This document shows, piece by piece, positions 49,617-60,737 of a DNA stretch of 64,000 nt. The DNA comes from Streptomyces sp. Go-475 (GTDB taxonomy: Bacteria; Actinomycetota; Actinomycetes; Streptomycetales; Streptomycetaceae): assembly GCF_003330845.1 (NCBI RefSeq), contig NZ_CP026121.1:1302001-1366000 (forward strand), written 5' to 3'. The notes beneath the pieces are model-generated. The model saw only the letters and a program-made list of their open reading frames with translations, was not told where the DNA came from and did no database searches. The translations under genes were made by a program, and so were the position numbers. Position 1 is the stretch's first letter. Every line of letters begins with the position of its first letter.

Positions 49617-50899
49617 GTGAGCTTCCCGTCGACGAGCGTGGCCTTGCCCCGCAGCCACGTGTGCGTCACACGGCCCGGCAGCTCACGCCCCTCGTAGGGG
49701 GTGTTGCGGCTGCGCGAGGCGAAGCCCGCGGGTTCCACGAGCCCACGGTATGCCGTGTCGACCAGGGTGAGGTTGGCGGGCTCACCTGCCGAGACGGGAC
49801 GGCCGTGGCCCGTGGCCTGTCCGATCTGCGCGGGCTTGAAGGACATCCGGTCGGCGACGCCGGCCCAGTCCAGCAGGCCCGTGTCGACCATGGTCTCCTG
49901 GACCACTGACAACGCCGTCTCCAGCCCCACCATGCCCATGGCGGCCGCGGCCCACTCGCAGTCCTTGTCCTCGTGCGGGTGCGGGGCGTGGTCGGTGGCG
50001 ACGATGTCGATCGTGCCGTCGGCGAGCGCCTCGCGCAGGGCCAGCACGTCCCGCTCGGTGCGCAGCGGCGGGTTGACCTTGTAGACGGGGTTGTACGTGC
50101 GGACCAGCTCGTCGGTGAGGAGCAGGTGGTGCGGGGTGACCTCGGCGGTGACGGCGATGCCGCGGGACTTGGCCCAGCGGACGATCTCGACGGACCCGGC
50201 GGTCGACAGGTGGCAGATGTGCACGCGGGAGCCGACGTGGTCGGCGAGCAGGACATCCCGGGCGATGATCGATTCTTCGGCCACCGCCGGCCAGCCGCCG
50301 AGGCCCAGTTCGGCGGAGACGACGCCCTCGTTCATCTCGGCGCCCTCGGTCAGCCGCGGCTCCTGCGCGTGCTGCGCGACGACACCGCCGAAGGCCTTCA
50401 CGTACTCCAGGGCCCGGCGCATGATCACGGCGTCGTGGACGCACTTGCCGTCGTCGGAGAAGACGGTGACGCCGGCGGCCGACTCGTGCATGGCGCCCAG
50501 CTCGGCGAGCTTCCTGCCCTCCAGGCCGACGGTGACGGCGCCGATGGGCTGGACGTCGCAGTAGCCGTGCTCCTGGCCGAGCCGCCAGACCTGCTCGACG
50601 ACGCCGGCGGTGTCGGCGACCGGGAAGGTGTTGGCCATGGCGAACACGCTGGTGTAGCCACCGGAGGCGGCGGCGCGCGTGCCGGTGAGGACGGTCTCGG
50701 AGTCCTCGCGGCCCGGCTCGCGCAGATGCGTGTGCAGGTCGACCAGGCCCGGCAGCAGCACCTTGCCCTCGGCCTCGACGACCTCGGCGCCCTCGGCGCT
50801 CAGTCCGGCGCCCACCTCGGCGATCGTCCCGCCGTCGATCAGCACGTCCTGCGGTTCGCCGCCGAGCACCTTCGCACCACGGATCAGGGTCTTGCTCAT
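49613..50899 (-). CDS. pyrC: Dihydroorotase
   Basis: This 428-residue type I dihydroorotase (zinc amidohydrolase) cyclises carbamoyl-aspartate. Metal ligands are seen in [37 protein letters not shown] and [18 protein letters not shown]. It lies 5 bases after pyrB. Its stop overlaps the GTG of the next gene. Confidence 0.97.
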   Translation of the reverse strand: MSKTLIRGAKVLGGEPQDVLIDGGTIAEVGAGLSAEGAEVVEAEGKVLLPGLVDLHTHLREPGREDSETVLTGTRAAASGGYTSVFAMANTFPVADTAGVVEQVWRLGQEHGYCDVQPIGAVTVGLEGRKLAELGAMHESAAGVTVFSDDGKCVHDAVIMRRALEYVKAFGGVVAQHAQEPRLTEGAEMNEGVVSAELGLGGWPAVAEESIIARDVLLADHVGSRVHICHLSTAGSVEIVRWAKSRGIAVTAEVTPHHLLLTDELVRTYNPVYKVNPPLRTERDVLALREALADGTIDIVATDHAPHPHEDKDCEWAAAAMGMVGLETALSVVQETMVDTGLLDWAGVADRMSFKPAQIGQATGHGRPVSAGEPANLTLVDTAYRGLVEPAGFASRSRNTPYEGRELPGRVTHTWLRGKATLVDGKLT

Positions 50900-50904
50900 C
50901 TGTC

Positions 50905-51882
50905 TTACTTCTCCTCGGTACGGGGGTGGGTGACGGCGGGCTCGTTTCCACCGAGCAGCAGGTACAGCACGGCCATCCGGATGGACACCCCGTTGGCGAC
51001 CTGCTCGACGACGGTGCAGCGGTCGGAGTCGGCGACCTCGGCGGTGATCTCCATGCCGCGGACCATCGGCCCGGGATGCATCACGACGGCGTGCTCGGGC
51101 ATCCGCGCCATGCGGTCGCCGTCGAGGCCGTAGCGGCGGGAATACTCGCGCTCGGTCGGGAAGAACGCGGCGTTCATCCGCTCACGCTGGACGCGCAGCA
51201 TCATCACCGCGTCGGACTTGGGCAGCGTGCTGTCGAGGTCGTAGGAGACCTCGCAGGGCCAGGTCTCGATGCCGACCGGCAGCAGGGTCGGCGGGGCGAC
51301 GAGGGTGACCTCGGCGCCGAGGGTGTGCAGCAGGTCGACGTTGGAGCGGGCGACCCGGCTGTGCAGGACGTCGCCGACGATCGTGATGCGCCGGCCCGCG
51401 AGGTCCTGGCCGATCCCGGCGTCGGGGCCGATCAGGCGGCGGCGCATGGTGAAGGCGTCCAGCAGGGCCTGGGTGGGGTGCTGGTGGGTGCCGTCGCCGG
51501 CGTTGACGACGACCGCGTCGATCCAGCCGGAGTTCGCCAGCCGGTACGGGGCGCCCGAGGCGCCGTGCCGGATGACCACGGCGTCGACGCCCATCGCCTC
51601 CAGGGTCTGGGCGGTGTCCTTCAGGGACTCGCCCTTGGAGACGCTGGAGCCCTTGGCGGAGAAGTTGATGACGTCCGCGGACAGCCGCTTCTCGGCGGCC
51701 TCGAAGGAGATCCGCGTGCGCGTGGAGTCCTCGAAGAAGAGGTTGACGATCGTGCGGCCGCGCAGGGTCGGCAGCTTCTTGATCGGCCGGTCGGCGACCC
51801 GGGCCATCTCCTCGGCGGTGTCGAGGATCAGGACGGCGTCGTCGCGGGTGAGGTCGGCGGCCGAGATGAGATGACGCTGCAT
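50905..51882 (-). CDS. pyrB: Aspartate carbamoyltransferase catalytic subunit
   Basis: This 325-residue ATCase catalyses the committed pyrimidine step. The carbamoyl-phosphate loop is [42 protein letters not shown], and the aspartate side has [26 protein letters not shown] residues and RVQRERM. No pyrI regulatory subunit is present. GGAG lies 9 bases before the ATG. pyrR is 102 bases upstream. Confidence 0.97.
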   Translation of the reverse strand: MQRHLISAADLTRDDAVLILDTAEEMARVADRPIKKLPTLRGRTIVNLFFEDSTRTRISFEAAEKRLSADVINFSAKGSSVSKGESLKDTAQTLEAMGVDAVVIRHGASGAPYRLANSGWIDAVVVNAGDGTHQHPTQALLDAFTMRRRLIGPDAGIGQDLAGRRITIVGDVLHSRVARSNVDLLHTLGAEVTLVAPPTLLPVGIETWPCEVSYDLDSTLPKSDAVMMLRVQRERMNAAFFPTEREYSRRYGLDGDRMARMPEHAVVMHPGPMVRGMEITAEVADSDRCTVVEQVANGVSIRMAVLYLLLGGNEPAVTHPRTEEK

Positions 51883-51984
51883 CTGTCAGGCTCCGTAAGG
51901 CAGTTCAAACGGGAGATTCGGGGCAGACGGGCGCGCGAGCACGCGCACTGAGCCGGCGTACGACAGCGGCGTACGCCTGGAGCG

Positions 51985-52551
51985 CTACTGGGGGTCCGGC
52001 TTGGCACCGAGCAGCACGGTGTCGCGACCGTCCTCCTCGGCGAGCTGGACCTTGACCGTCTCCCGCAACGACGTGGGGAGGTTCTTGCCGACGTAGTCGG
52101 CGCGGATGGGCAGTTCGCGGTGACCGCGGTCGACGAGCACGGCGAGCTGCACCGCGCGCGGGCGGCCGATGTCGTTCAGGGCGTCGAGGGCGGCACGGAT
52201 GGTGCGGCCGGAGAAGAGCACGTCGTCGACGAGGACGACCAGCTTGCCGTCGATGCCGTCACCGGGGATCTCGGTGCGGGCCAGCGCACGCGGCGGGTGC
52301 ATGCGCAGGTCGTCGCGGTACATGGTGATGTCGAGCGAGCCGCACGGAACCTTGCGCTCGGTGATCTGCTCCAGCTTGTCGGCGATCCGCCGGGCGAGGA
52401 AGACGCCCCGGGTCGGGATGCCGAGGAGCACCACGTCGTCGGCGCCCTTGGCGCGTTCGACGATCTCGTGGGCGATGCGGGTCAGTACCCGCGCGATGTC
52501 GGGCCCTTCGAGAACGGGCCGGGCATCGGACTGCGAGTCGTGCGTGTCCAT
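51985..52551 (-). CDS. pyrR: PyrR, UMP-sensing RNA-binding regulator (uracil phosphoribosyltransferase fold)
   Basis: This 188-residue protein has the PRPP-binding motif [36 protein letters not shown], and the PyrR RNA-binding region [18 protein letters not shown]. PyrR bound to UMP/UTP binds a conserved loop in pyr mRNA; in mycobacteria this represses translation. Its own leader carries such a loop (52570-52587). It is the first gene of the leftward pyr operon, divergent from bldD by 266 bases. Confidence 0.97.
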   Translation of the reverse strand: MDTHDSQSDARPVLEGPDIARVLTRIAHEIVERAKGADDVVLLGIPTRGVFLARRIADKLEQITERKVPCGSLDITMYRDDLRMHPPRALARTEIPGDGIDGKLVVLVDDVLFSGRTIRAALDALNDIGRPRAVQLAVLVDRGHRELPIRADYVGKNLPTSLRETVKVQLAEEDGRDTVLLGAKPDPQ

Positions 52552-52569
52552 ACGAAACGGACCTCCTTC

Positions 52570-52587
52570 TCCGCCTCACGGGACGGA
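52570..52587 (-). promoter_or_regulatory. PyrR-binding RNA loop in the pyrR leader
   Basis: The leftward transcript reads TCCGTCCCGTGAGGCGGA: a 4-bp stem (TCCG/CGGA) around TCCCGTGAGG, which fits the PyrR consensus UCCnGnGAGG. The ribosome-binding AAGGAGG of pyrR (52562-52568) starts directly after it, so PyrR binding would cover it and block translation. Confidence 0.75.
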
Positions 52588-52616
52588 CCTTAAAGGACGT
52601 CGGGATTGCGCCATCC

Positions 52617-52622
52617 ACGGTA
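52617..52622 (-). promoter_or_regulatory. Probable -10 box of the pyr operon
   Basis: TACCGT read leftward, followed by a start site near 52610 and a leader of about 58 bases containing the PyrR loop. The -35 is GC-rich and not recognisable. Confidence 0.45.
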
Positions 52623-52718
52623 GCAGGCCCCCGCGATCGCCCGGACGGCCCCCTCGGATCACCTATTCGGCCCAATGCGGTGCCACTACCACGGAAGAGT
52701 CGGTGCGGACCATTCGGC

Positions 52719-52757
52719 TTGACGCGGCAGAGTAACGCTGCGTAACCTCACAGTGAG
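52719..52757 (+). promoter_or_regulatory. bldD promoter with a BldD-type box
   Basis: TTGACG (52719-52724) and TAACCT (52743-52748) are 18 bases apart. CTCACAGTGAG (52747-52757), an inverted repeat with AGTGA/TCAC half-sites like the BldD binding box, overlaps the -10 and the start site. BldD is known to repress its own gene. Confidence 0.75.
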
Positions 52758-52760
52758 TTA

Positions 52761-52777
52761 CCAGCCGCGCGGGCTGG
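52761..52777 (+). other. Hairpin in the bldD 5' untranslated region
   Basis: ccagcc/ggctgg (52761-52766, 52772-52777; loop gcgcg) forms a stable stem about 40 bases before the ATG. It may stabilise the mRNA. Confidence 0.5.
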
Positions 52778-52817
52778 CACCCACGCCAGACGCGTCGACA
52801 CAGTGCCGGGGAGCTAT

Positions 52818-53321
52818 ATGTCCAGCGAATACGCCAAACAGCTCGGGGCCAAGCTCCGGGCGATCCGCACCCAGCAGGGCCTTTCCCTCCACGGTGTCGA
52901 GGAGAAGTCCCAGGGACGCTGGAAGGCGGTCGTGGTCGGTTCGTACGAGCGCGGCGACCGTGCCGTGACCGTGCAGCGCCTTGCCGAGCTGGCGGATTTC
53001 TACGGCGTTCCGGTGCAGGAGCTGCTCCCGGGCACGACCCCGGGCGGCGCCGCCGAGCCGCCGCCGAAGCTGGTCCTGGACCTGGAGCGGCTGGCCACGG
53101 TGCCGGCCGAGAAGGCGGGCCCCCTCCAGCGCTACGCGGCCACGATCCAGTCGCAGCGCGGTGACTACAACGGCAAGGTGCTCTCGATCCGCCAGGACGA
53201 CCTGCGCACACTCGCCGTCATCTACGACCAGTCGCCCTCGGTGCTCACCGAGCAGCTGATCAGCTGGGGTGTCCTCGACGCGGACGCGCGCCGCGCGGTG
53301 GCGACCCACGAGGAGGGCTGA
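52818..53321 (+). CDS. bldD: BldD, c-di-GMP-responsive master repressor of development
   Basis: This 167-residue protein has an N-terminal Xre-type HTH (residues 2-75: YAKQLGAKLRAIRTQQGLSLHGVEEKS) and a C-terminal domain. The two c-di-GMP contact motifs are intact: R114-G-D116, then eight residues, then R125-Q-D-D128. Tetrameric c-di-GMP holds two BldD molecules together on DNA to repress sporulation genes. It sits rightward between the leftward pyr and nusB-efp units. ATG follows GGGGAG by 6 bases. Confidence 0.98.
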   Translation: MSSEYAKQLGAKLRAIRTQQGLSLHGVEEKSQGRWKAVVVGSYERGDRAVTVQRLAELADFYGVPVQELLPGTTPGGAAEPPPKLVLDLERLATVPAEKAGPLQRYAATIQSQRGDYNGKVLSIRQDDLRTLAVIYDQSPSVLTEQLISWGVLDADARRAVATHEEG

Positions 53322-53359
53322 GCGCTCCGCGGGACCATCCGCGGGGCCAGCAGAAACGT

Positions 53360-53405
53360 GCCGCCGGGGTGGCTGGAATCGTACGGTTCCGGCCACCCCG
53401 GCGGC
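53360..53405. terminator. First terminator hairpin after bldD
   Basis: gccgccggggtggc (53360-53373) pairs perfectly with gccaccccggcggc (53392-53405). The stem continues through a T-G wobble into ggaa/ttcc, leaving an 8-base loop. Confidence 0.8.
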
Positions 53406-53438
53406 GTTCTGGCGGCTTCGAAGGCTCTCGGCGTACGG

Positions 53439-53486
53439 GAATGCCGGAGGGCCCGCGGCGTCACCGCCGCGGGCCCTCCGGCATTC
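53439..53486. terminator. Second, 22-bp perfect terminator hairpin between bldD and nusB
   Basis: Arms 53439-53460 and 53465-53486 are perfectly complementary over 22 bp with a tcac loop. A T-rich tail (tgtctgtctt) follows on the bldD side. It probably serves bldD mainly and also nusB on the other strand, whose stop is 18 bases away. Confidence 0.9.
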
Positions 53487-53503
53487 TGTCTGTCTTGCCT
53501 GCC

Positions 53504-53938
53504 TCAGACCTCGTCGCGGCGCAGCGAGGGCTTGAGCTCCTTCAGCCTGCCGAGCAGGCCGTTCACGAACGAGGGCGACTCGTCCGTGGAGAACTCCTTC
53601 GCCAGCTGCACCATCTCGTCGAGGACGACGGCGTCCGGGGTCTCGTCGGCCCAGATCAGCTCGTAGGCGCCGAGCCGCAGGATGTTGCGGTCGACGACCG
53701 GCATCCGGTCGAGCGTCCAGCCGACCGAGTACTGGGCGATCAGCTCGTCGATGCGCTTCGCGTGCTTCGCGTAGCCCTCGACCAGCTCCATCGTGTACTC
53801 GCTCACCGGCGGCTGCCGGGTGTCCGTCCGGGAGTGCCGGACCCAGTCCGCGAGGACCGTCTGGACGTCGGCGCCGCGCTGGTCGCCCTCGAAGAGGATC
53901 TGGAAGGCGCGCTTGCGGGCCGTGTTGCGGGCAGCCAC
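53504..53938 (-). CDS. nusB: Transcription antitermination factor NusB
   Basis: This 144-residue all-helical protein forms the rRNA antitermination complex with NusE. Signatures are ARNTARKRAFQILFEGDQRG, DLIAQYSVGWTLDRMPVVDRNILRLGAYELIW and DEMVQLAKEFSTDESPSFVNGLLGRL. It lies 2 bases after efp in the same direction. Confidence 0.97.
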   Translation of the reverse strand: MAARNTARKRAFQILFEGDQRGADVQTVLADWVRHSRTDTRQPPVSEYTMELVEGYAKHAKRIDELIAQYSVGWTLDRMPVVDRNILRLGAYELIWADETPDAVVLDEMVQLAKEFSTDESPSFVNGLLGRLKELKPSLRRDEV

Positions 53939-53940
53939 GG

Positions 53941-54507
53941 TTAGCTGTTCACCCGGCCGAGGTAGTCGCTGGTGCGCGTGTCGACCTTGATCTTCTCACC
54001 GGTGGTGATGAAGAGCGGGACCTGGATCTGGTGACCCGTCTCCAGCGTGGCGGGCTTGGTGCCGCCGGTGGAGCGGTCGCCCTGGACGCCCGGCTCGGTC
54101 TCCTGGACGGTCAGCTCGACGGCGGCCGGAAGCTCCACGAAGAGCACCTCGCCCTCGTGCTGGGCGACGGTGGCCATGAAGCCCTCGATGAGGAAGTTGG
54201 CGGCGTCGCCGACGGCCTTGCGGTCGACCATGAGCTGGTCGTAGGTCTCCATGTCCATGAAGACGAAGTACTCGCCGTCCATGTAGGAGAACTGCATGTC
54301 GCGCTTGTCGACGGTGGCCGTTTCGACCTTGACGCCGGCGTTGAAGGTCTTGTCGACGACCTTGCCGGAGAGCACGTTCTTGAGCTTGGTGCGCACGAAG
54401 GCCGGGCCCTTGCCGGGCTTGACGTGCTGGAACTCGACGACGGACCAGAGCTGGCCGCCTTCGAGCTTGAGCACCATGCCGTTCTTGAGGTCGTTCGTGG
54501 AAGCCAC
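53941..54507 (-). CDS. efp: Elongation factor P
   Basis: EF-P (188 residues) relieves ribosome stalling at polyproline stretches. It has the KOW/OB domains ([42 protein letters not shown]). The modifiable position near residue 34 lies in KPGKGPAF. Several Pro-rich proteins in this window, such as the one at 55830-56732, are natural clients. It precedes nusB. Confidence 0.98.
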   Translation of the reverse strand: MASTNDLKNGMVLKLEGGQLWSVVEFQHVKPGKGPAFVRTKLKNVLSGKVVDKTFNAGVKVETATVDKRDMQFSYMDGEYFVFMDMETYDQLMVDRKAVGDAANFLIEGFMATVAQHEGEVLFVELPAAVELTVQETEPGVQGDRSTGGTKPATLETGHQIQVPLFITTGEKIKVDTRTSDYLGRVNS

Positions 54508-54560
54508 GGTTGCGGAATCTCCTGGACTGACGTACGACCCCGGTGCACGCGCCTGCCTGG

Positions 54561-55670
54561 CTACAGGGCGAGCAGCTCCTTGGTCGTGATGGTGAGTAGC
54601 TCGGGTCCGCCGTCCGCCTCGGGGCGGACGACGAGCGTGTCATCGATCCGGACGCCGCCCCGGCCCGGGAGGTGGACCCCCGGTTCGACGGTGACCGGCA
54701 CGCAAGCGTCCAGTTTACCCATGGCCGCCGGGCTCAACTGAGGGTCCTCGTCGATTTCGAGCCCGACTCCGTGTCCGGTGAGGACCGTGAGGCCCTCGGT
54801 GTACCCCGCGGAGTCCAGGACCTGGCGGGCGGCCCGGTCGACATCCCGGCAGGCGGCGCCGGGTACCAGGCTCTCACGTCCGGCCCGCTGGGCGGCGAAG
54901 ACCAGGTCGTACAGCTCGATCTGCCAGTCCGCGGGAGCGGTGCCGATGACGAACGTGCGGCCGATCTCGCAGCGGTAGCCGCGGTACGTCGCGCCGAGGC
55001 ACACGGAGAGGAAGTCGCCCTCCTCGACGCGGCGGTCGGTGGGGCGGTGGCCCGGGCGGCCGGCGTTGGGCCCCGTGCCCACGGAGGTCGGGAAGGCCGG
55101 GCCGTCGGCTCCGTGATCGACCAGGCGTCTCTCCAGCTCCAGGGCGAGGTGGCGCTCGGTGCGGCCGACGAGGATGGATTCCAGCAGTTCGCCGAGGGCC
55201 TGGTCGGCGATCTCGGCGCCGATGCGGAGGCAGGAGATCTCCTCCTCGTCCTTGACGACCCGGAGCTGCTCGACGGCGCTGCCGAGGTTGGCCAGGCGCA
55301 GCCGGGGGGCGACCGAGCCGAGCGCTCTGTGCCGGGCGACGGTGAGGTGGTGCTCCTCGACGGCCAGGGAGTCGGCGCCCTGGCGTGCGGCGAGGCCGGC
55401 CGCCGCGACGGCGGGGTCACCGCCGGCGGCTCCGGGCAGGGTCTGTACGCGCAGGGCCTCGTCGGGACGCTCCTGGGTGGGGCGGTCCGCGGACGAGCCG
55501 GGGCACACCAGGAGGTCCTCGGTCTTGCCCAGCAGCAGAACGGCGCCGTGCGGGGCGGCGCCCGCGAGATAGCGCACGTTGGCGGGGCGGGAGACCAGCG
55601 CCGCCGCGCTGCCGCCCGCGTTGCAGTATTCCCTCAGACGCGTCCGGCGGGCCGCGTACACCTCTGACAT
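54561..55670 (-). CDS. pepQ: M24-family Xaa-Pro aminopeptidase/dipeptidase
   Basis: This 369-residue creatinase/prolidase-fold metallopeptidase has the first metal ligands in [28 protein letters not shown]. Later ligands are in [16 protein letters not shown] (His), [21 protein letters not shown] (Glu) and the last Glu. In the common VxD-SxGxxxxxxxD motif the first Asp position reads V-C-L-G, which may weaken metal binding. It lies upstream of efp in the usual actinobacterial order. Confidence 0.93.
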   Translation of the reverse strand: MSEVYAARRTRLREYCNAGGSAAALVSRPANVRYLAGAAPHGAVLLLGKTEDLLVCPGSSADRPTQERPDEALRVQTLPGAAGGDPAVAAAGLAARQGADSLAVEEHHLTVARHRALGSVAPRLRLANLGSAVEQLRVVKDEEEISCLRIGAEIADQALGELLESILVGRTERHLALELERRLVDHGADGPAFPTSVGTGPNAGRPGHRPTDRRVEEGDFLSVCLGATYRGYRCEIGRTFVIGTAPADWQIELYDLVFAAQRAGRESLVPGAACRDVDRAARQVLDSAGYTEGLTVLTGHGVGLEIDEDPQLSPAAMGKLDACVPVTVEPGVHLPGRGGVRIDDTLVVRPEADGGPELLTITTKELLAL

Positions 55671-55797
55671 GACCCGAGCGTATGAGCTCCGCGGGTTTGG
55701 CGCCGGTTGAGGGCGTCTAAGTGGGCGGTGCCCGATATGCCCGGGGAGGTGGTAGTGCCGTTCGGGGTCGCGTGCCGTCCGCGCGTGCGTGGGGCTT

Positions 55798-55820
55798 GTC
55801 GCGCAGTTCCCCGCGCCCCT
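55798..55820. repeat. Dispersed Streptomyces intergenic repeat, copy 2
   Basis: Identical over 23 bases to the copy at 30194-30216. It lies between pepQ and the proline-rich P-loop gene, reaching to 10 bases from that gene's stop. Confidence 0.75.
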
Positions 55821-55829
55821 ACGGGGCGC

Positions 55830-56732
55830 TCACCACTGGGGTGGGCTGGCGATGGAGCGGGCCAGGACGTCATCGAGTACGCGCGCCGTCTCGGGGACGT
55901 CCAGCTGGGAGTTGTCGATGATCGGCAGGCCGGAGCCGTACCAGCCGGCCATGCGGCCGTGGATACGGGCGACCTCCTCGTCCGACAGCCGCCGGTTCCC
56001 CGAGCGCTCCGCGTTGCGTTCGAGGACGATGTCCAGCCCGGGCAGGAGGACCACCGGCAGCAGGCCGGGCCCGACGTGGCGTTTCCAGCCGCCGAGGCCG
56101 ACGACCGGCCGGTCGGGGAAGACCGCGTCGTCGAGGATGCACGAGATGCCGTTGGCCAGGAAGTTCCGCGCGGCGAAGCCGCAGGTGCGGCGGGCCAGGC
56201 GGTACTGCGCCTCCGAGTTGTCGTTCCACCCGGACTGCGGGTCGGCGAAGCCGGAGCGGACCCACTCGCGTACGTCGTCGAGGCTGATGTGCGCCGTGGG
56301 CACGCGGCGGTGATCCGCCCAGTACTTGGCGACGCTGGTCTTGCCCGCGCCGGCGGGGCCGATGAGCAGCACGGCGAGCGTCGTACCGGCGGGGTCGGGA
56401 GCCGCCGCGGCGGGGGGCGCGCTCGGCATGGCGACCGGGCCGCCCGGCGGCAGGGGCACGTGGCCGGTGGTGTCCGGCGGCGGTGGAACGGAGGCCTGCG
56501 GAGGCGGCGGGACCGGCCCCGGCGCCGGTGCGGCCGGACCCGGCGGCGGCGCGGCGGGACCCGGCGGCGCGGGGTACCCCGGCGCCGGGGGCGGTGGAGG
56601 CACGGGCACGGAGCCCTGGTGCGCGCCCGGGTGGTGTGGACCCGGGTGGTGTGCGGCCGGCGACCAGCCGGCGGCCGGTCCGTGCCCCGGCTGATGGGGC
56701 GGCGGCAGCGGAGAACCCACTGCGTGCTGCAT
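55830..56732 (-). CDS. P-loop NTPase/kinase with proline-rich N-terminus
   Basis: This 300-residue protein has a Pro/Ala/Gly/His-rich disordered first 120 residues, including PPPPPAPGYPAPPGPAAPPPG, then an AAA/zeta-toxin-like kinase domain. Walker A (LLIGPAGAGKTSV) is near residue 130. Helices follow (HISLDDVREWVRSGFADPQSGWNDNSEAQYRLARRTCGFAARNFLANGISCILDDAVFP) with a terminal VLLPGLDIVLERNAERSGNRRLSDEEVARIHGRM. It resembles gluconate/adenylylsulfate-type kinases, but the substrate is unknown. It sits 164 bases past aroB. ATG 56730-56732 follows GGAG. Confidence 0.88.
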   Translation of the reverse strand: MQHAVGSPLPPPHQPGHGPAAGWSPAAHHPGPHHPGAHQGSVPVPPPPPAPGYPAPPGPAAPPPGPAAPAPGPVPPPPQASVPPPPDTTGHVPLPPGGPVAMPSAPPAAAAPDPAGTTLAVLLIGPAGAGKTSVAKYWADHRRVPTAHISLDDVREWVRSGFADPQSGWNDNSEAQYRLARRTCGFAARNFLANGISCILDDAVFPDRPVVGLGGWKRHVGPGLLPVVLLPGLDIVLERNAERSGNRRLSDEEVARIHGRMAGWYGSGLPIIDNSQLDVPETARVLDDVLARSIASPPQW

Positions 56733-56803
56733 CCGGTGCCACTCCGTCTCGTACAGGCGATGGGCGCTGACAGCGGGGGCGGAACCCGCTGCTACCGAAC
56801 GGT

Positions 56804-56843
56804 ACCGCCCCCGGTCGTCGATGTGTGAACGGCCGGGGGCGGT
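56804..56843 (-). terminator. Hairpin after aroB
   Basis: accgcccccgg (56804-56814) and ccgggggcggt (56833-56843) form an 11-bp stem with an 18-base loop, 54 bases past the aroB stop. Confidence 0.65.
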
Positions 56844-56896
56844 TTGAAGTGCCCGGCCCCGTAAGGCGATTCCGGGCGGAAGGCGCGCCGGTGGAC

Positions 56897-59681
<2,785 letters not shown>

Positions 59682-59796
59682 CGGTGCTCCTCAGTGCTCG
59701 CGCCCGTACTGCTGCGTACGCGCGTCCTCGCGTACGGCGACGACCTGACCGGGTGCGCGGCCCCGGTCCGCCACTTCCGATCCTCCCACGTCGCAG

Positions 59797-59822
59797 CACG
59801 CGGACCGGAATCGGTCCGCGTG
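59797..59822 (-). terminator. Perfect 11-bp hairpin between aroE and aroC
   Basis: cacgcggaccg (59797-59807) and cggtccgcgtg (59812-59822) pair perfectly around a 4-base loop. It lies 76 bases past the aroE stop with no U-run. The remaining ~190 bases of this gap show no other feature. Confidence 0.6.
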
Positions 59823-59897
59823 ACGGACAGGAAGAGCCGGGCCGGACCGCGACCCGTGTGCGCGGCACCCTGACGGAGCGCGGCCGTGGTTTCTTGT

Positions 59898-60737
59898 TCA
59901 CCGGGCCGCGAGAGCATGCTCCCCGGCAGTGCGCATCGCCGTCAGCGGAGCCGGTGAAACGCCTGTCATCTGTTCCACCTGGAGAACGGCTTGGTGAACC
60001 AGAAGGTCCAGCCCGCTGACCACCGCGCCGCCGTACGCCGACCAGCGCGCCGCCAGTGCGGTCGGCCAGGGGTCGTAGAGCACGTCGAAGAGCGTGGCCG
60101 GCCGCTCGGGGACGGCGGAGGCCAGCGCGTCCGTGGCCCCAGCGGGTGTCGTGGCGATCACGAGCGGGGCGCTCAGCCCCTGCTCCGCTTCTGACCAGTC
60201 GGCGATACGCACGTCGACGCCGAGCCGCTCGCCCCACTGCCGCATCTCGGCCGCCCGGGCCGCACTGCGCACATGGACGACGATCTCGCCGGTGCAGACC
60301 CTGGCGAGCGCGGCCAGTGCGGACGAGGCCGTGGCACCCGCGCCGAGGATGGCGGCGGAGTCGACCTGTCCGATGCCGCGTTCGCGCAGCGCGGCGACGA
60401 TTCCGGGGATGTCGGTGTTGTCGCCGAGGCGCCGCCCGTCCTCGCCGAACACGACGGTGTTGACCGCCTCCACGGAGGCCGCCGTCTCGCTGACCTCGTC
60501 CAGCAACGGAATGACGACCCTCTTCAGCGGCATGGTGAGCGACAACCCGGCCCATTCGGACCCGAGCTTGTCGATGAACGCGGGGAGCGCCGCCTCGTCG
60601 ACCTCGAAACGGTCGTACGACCAACCGGTCAGCCCGAGTTCCGCGTACGCCGCCCGGTGCAGCACCGGGGAGAGGGAATGGGTGATGGGGCTGCCGAGCA
60701 CCGCCGCACGGCGCGCCTCAGTTGCCGGAGCTGGCAT
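59898..60737 (-). CDS. aroE: Shikimate dehydrogenase
   Basis: This 279-residue enzyme reduces dehydroshikimate with NADPH. It starts RRAAVLGSPITHSLSPVLHRAAYAELGL. The catalytic Lys is in LSLTMPLKRVVIPLLDE and the cofactor motif is AAILGAGATASSALAAL, with GAGATA. Its start overlaps the end of mltG by 20 bases. Confidence 0.97.
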   Translation of the reverse strand: MPAPATEARRAAVLGSPITHSLSPVLHRAAYAELGLTGWSYDRFEVDEAALPAFIDKLGSEWAGLSLTMPLKRVVIPLLDEVSETAASVEAVNTVVFGEDGRRLGDNTDIPGIVAALRERGIGQVDSAAILGAGATASSALAALARVCTGEIVVHVRSAARAAEMRQWGERLGVDVRIADWSEAEQGLSAPLVIATTPAGATDALASAVPERPATLFDVLYDPWPTALAARWSAYGGAVVSGLDLLVHQAVLQVEQMTGVSPAPLTAMRTAGEHALAAR

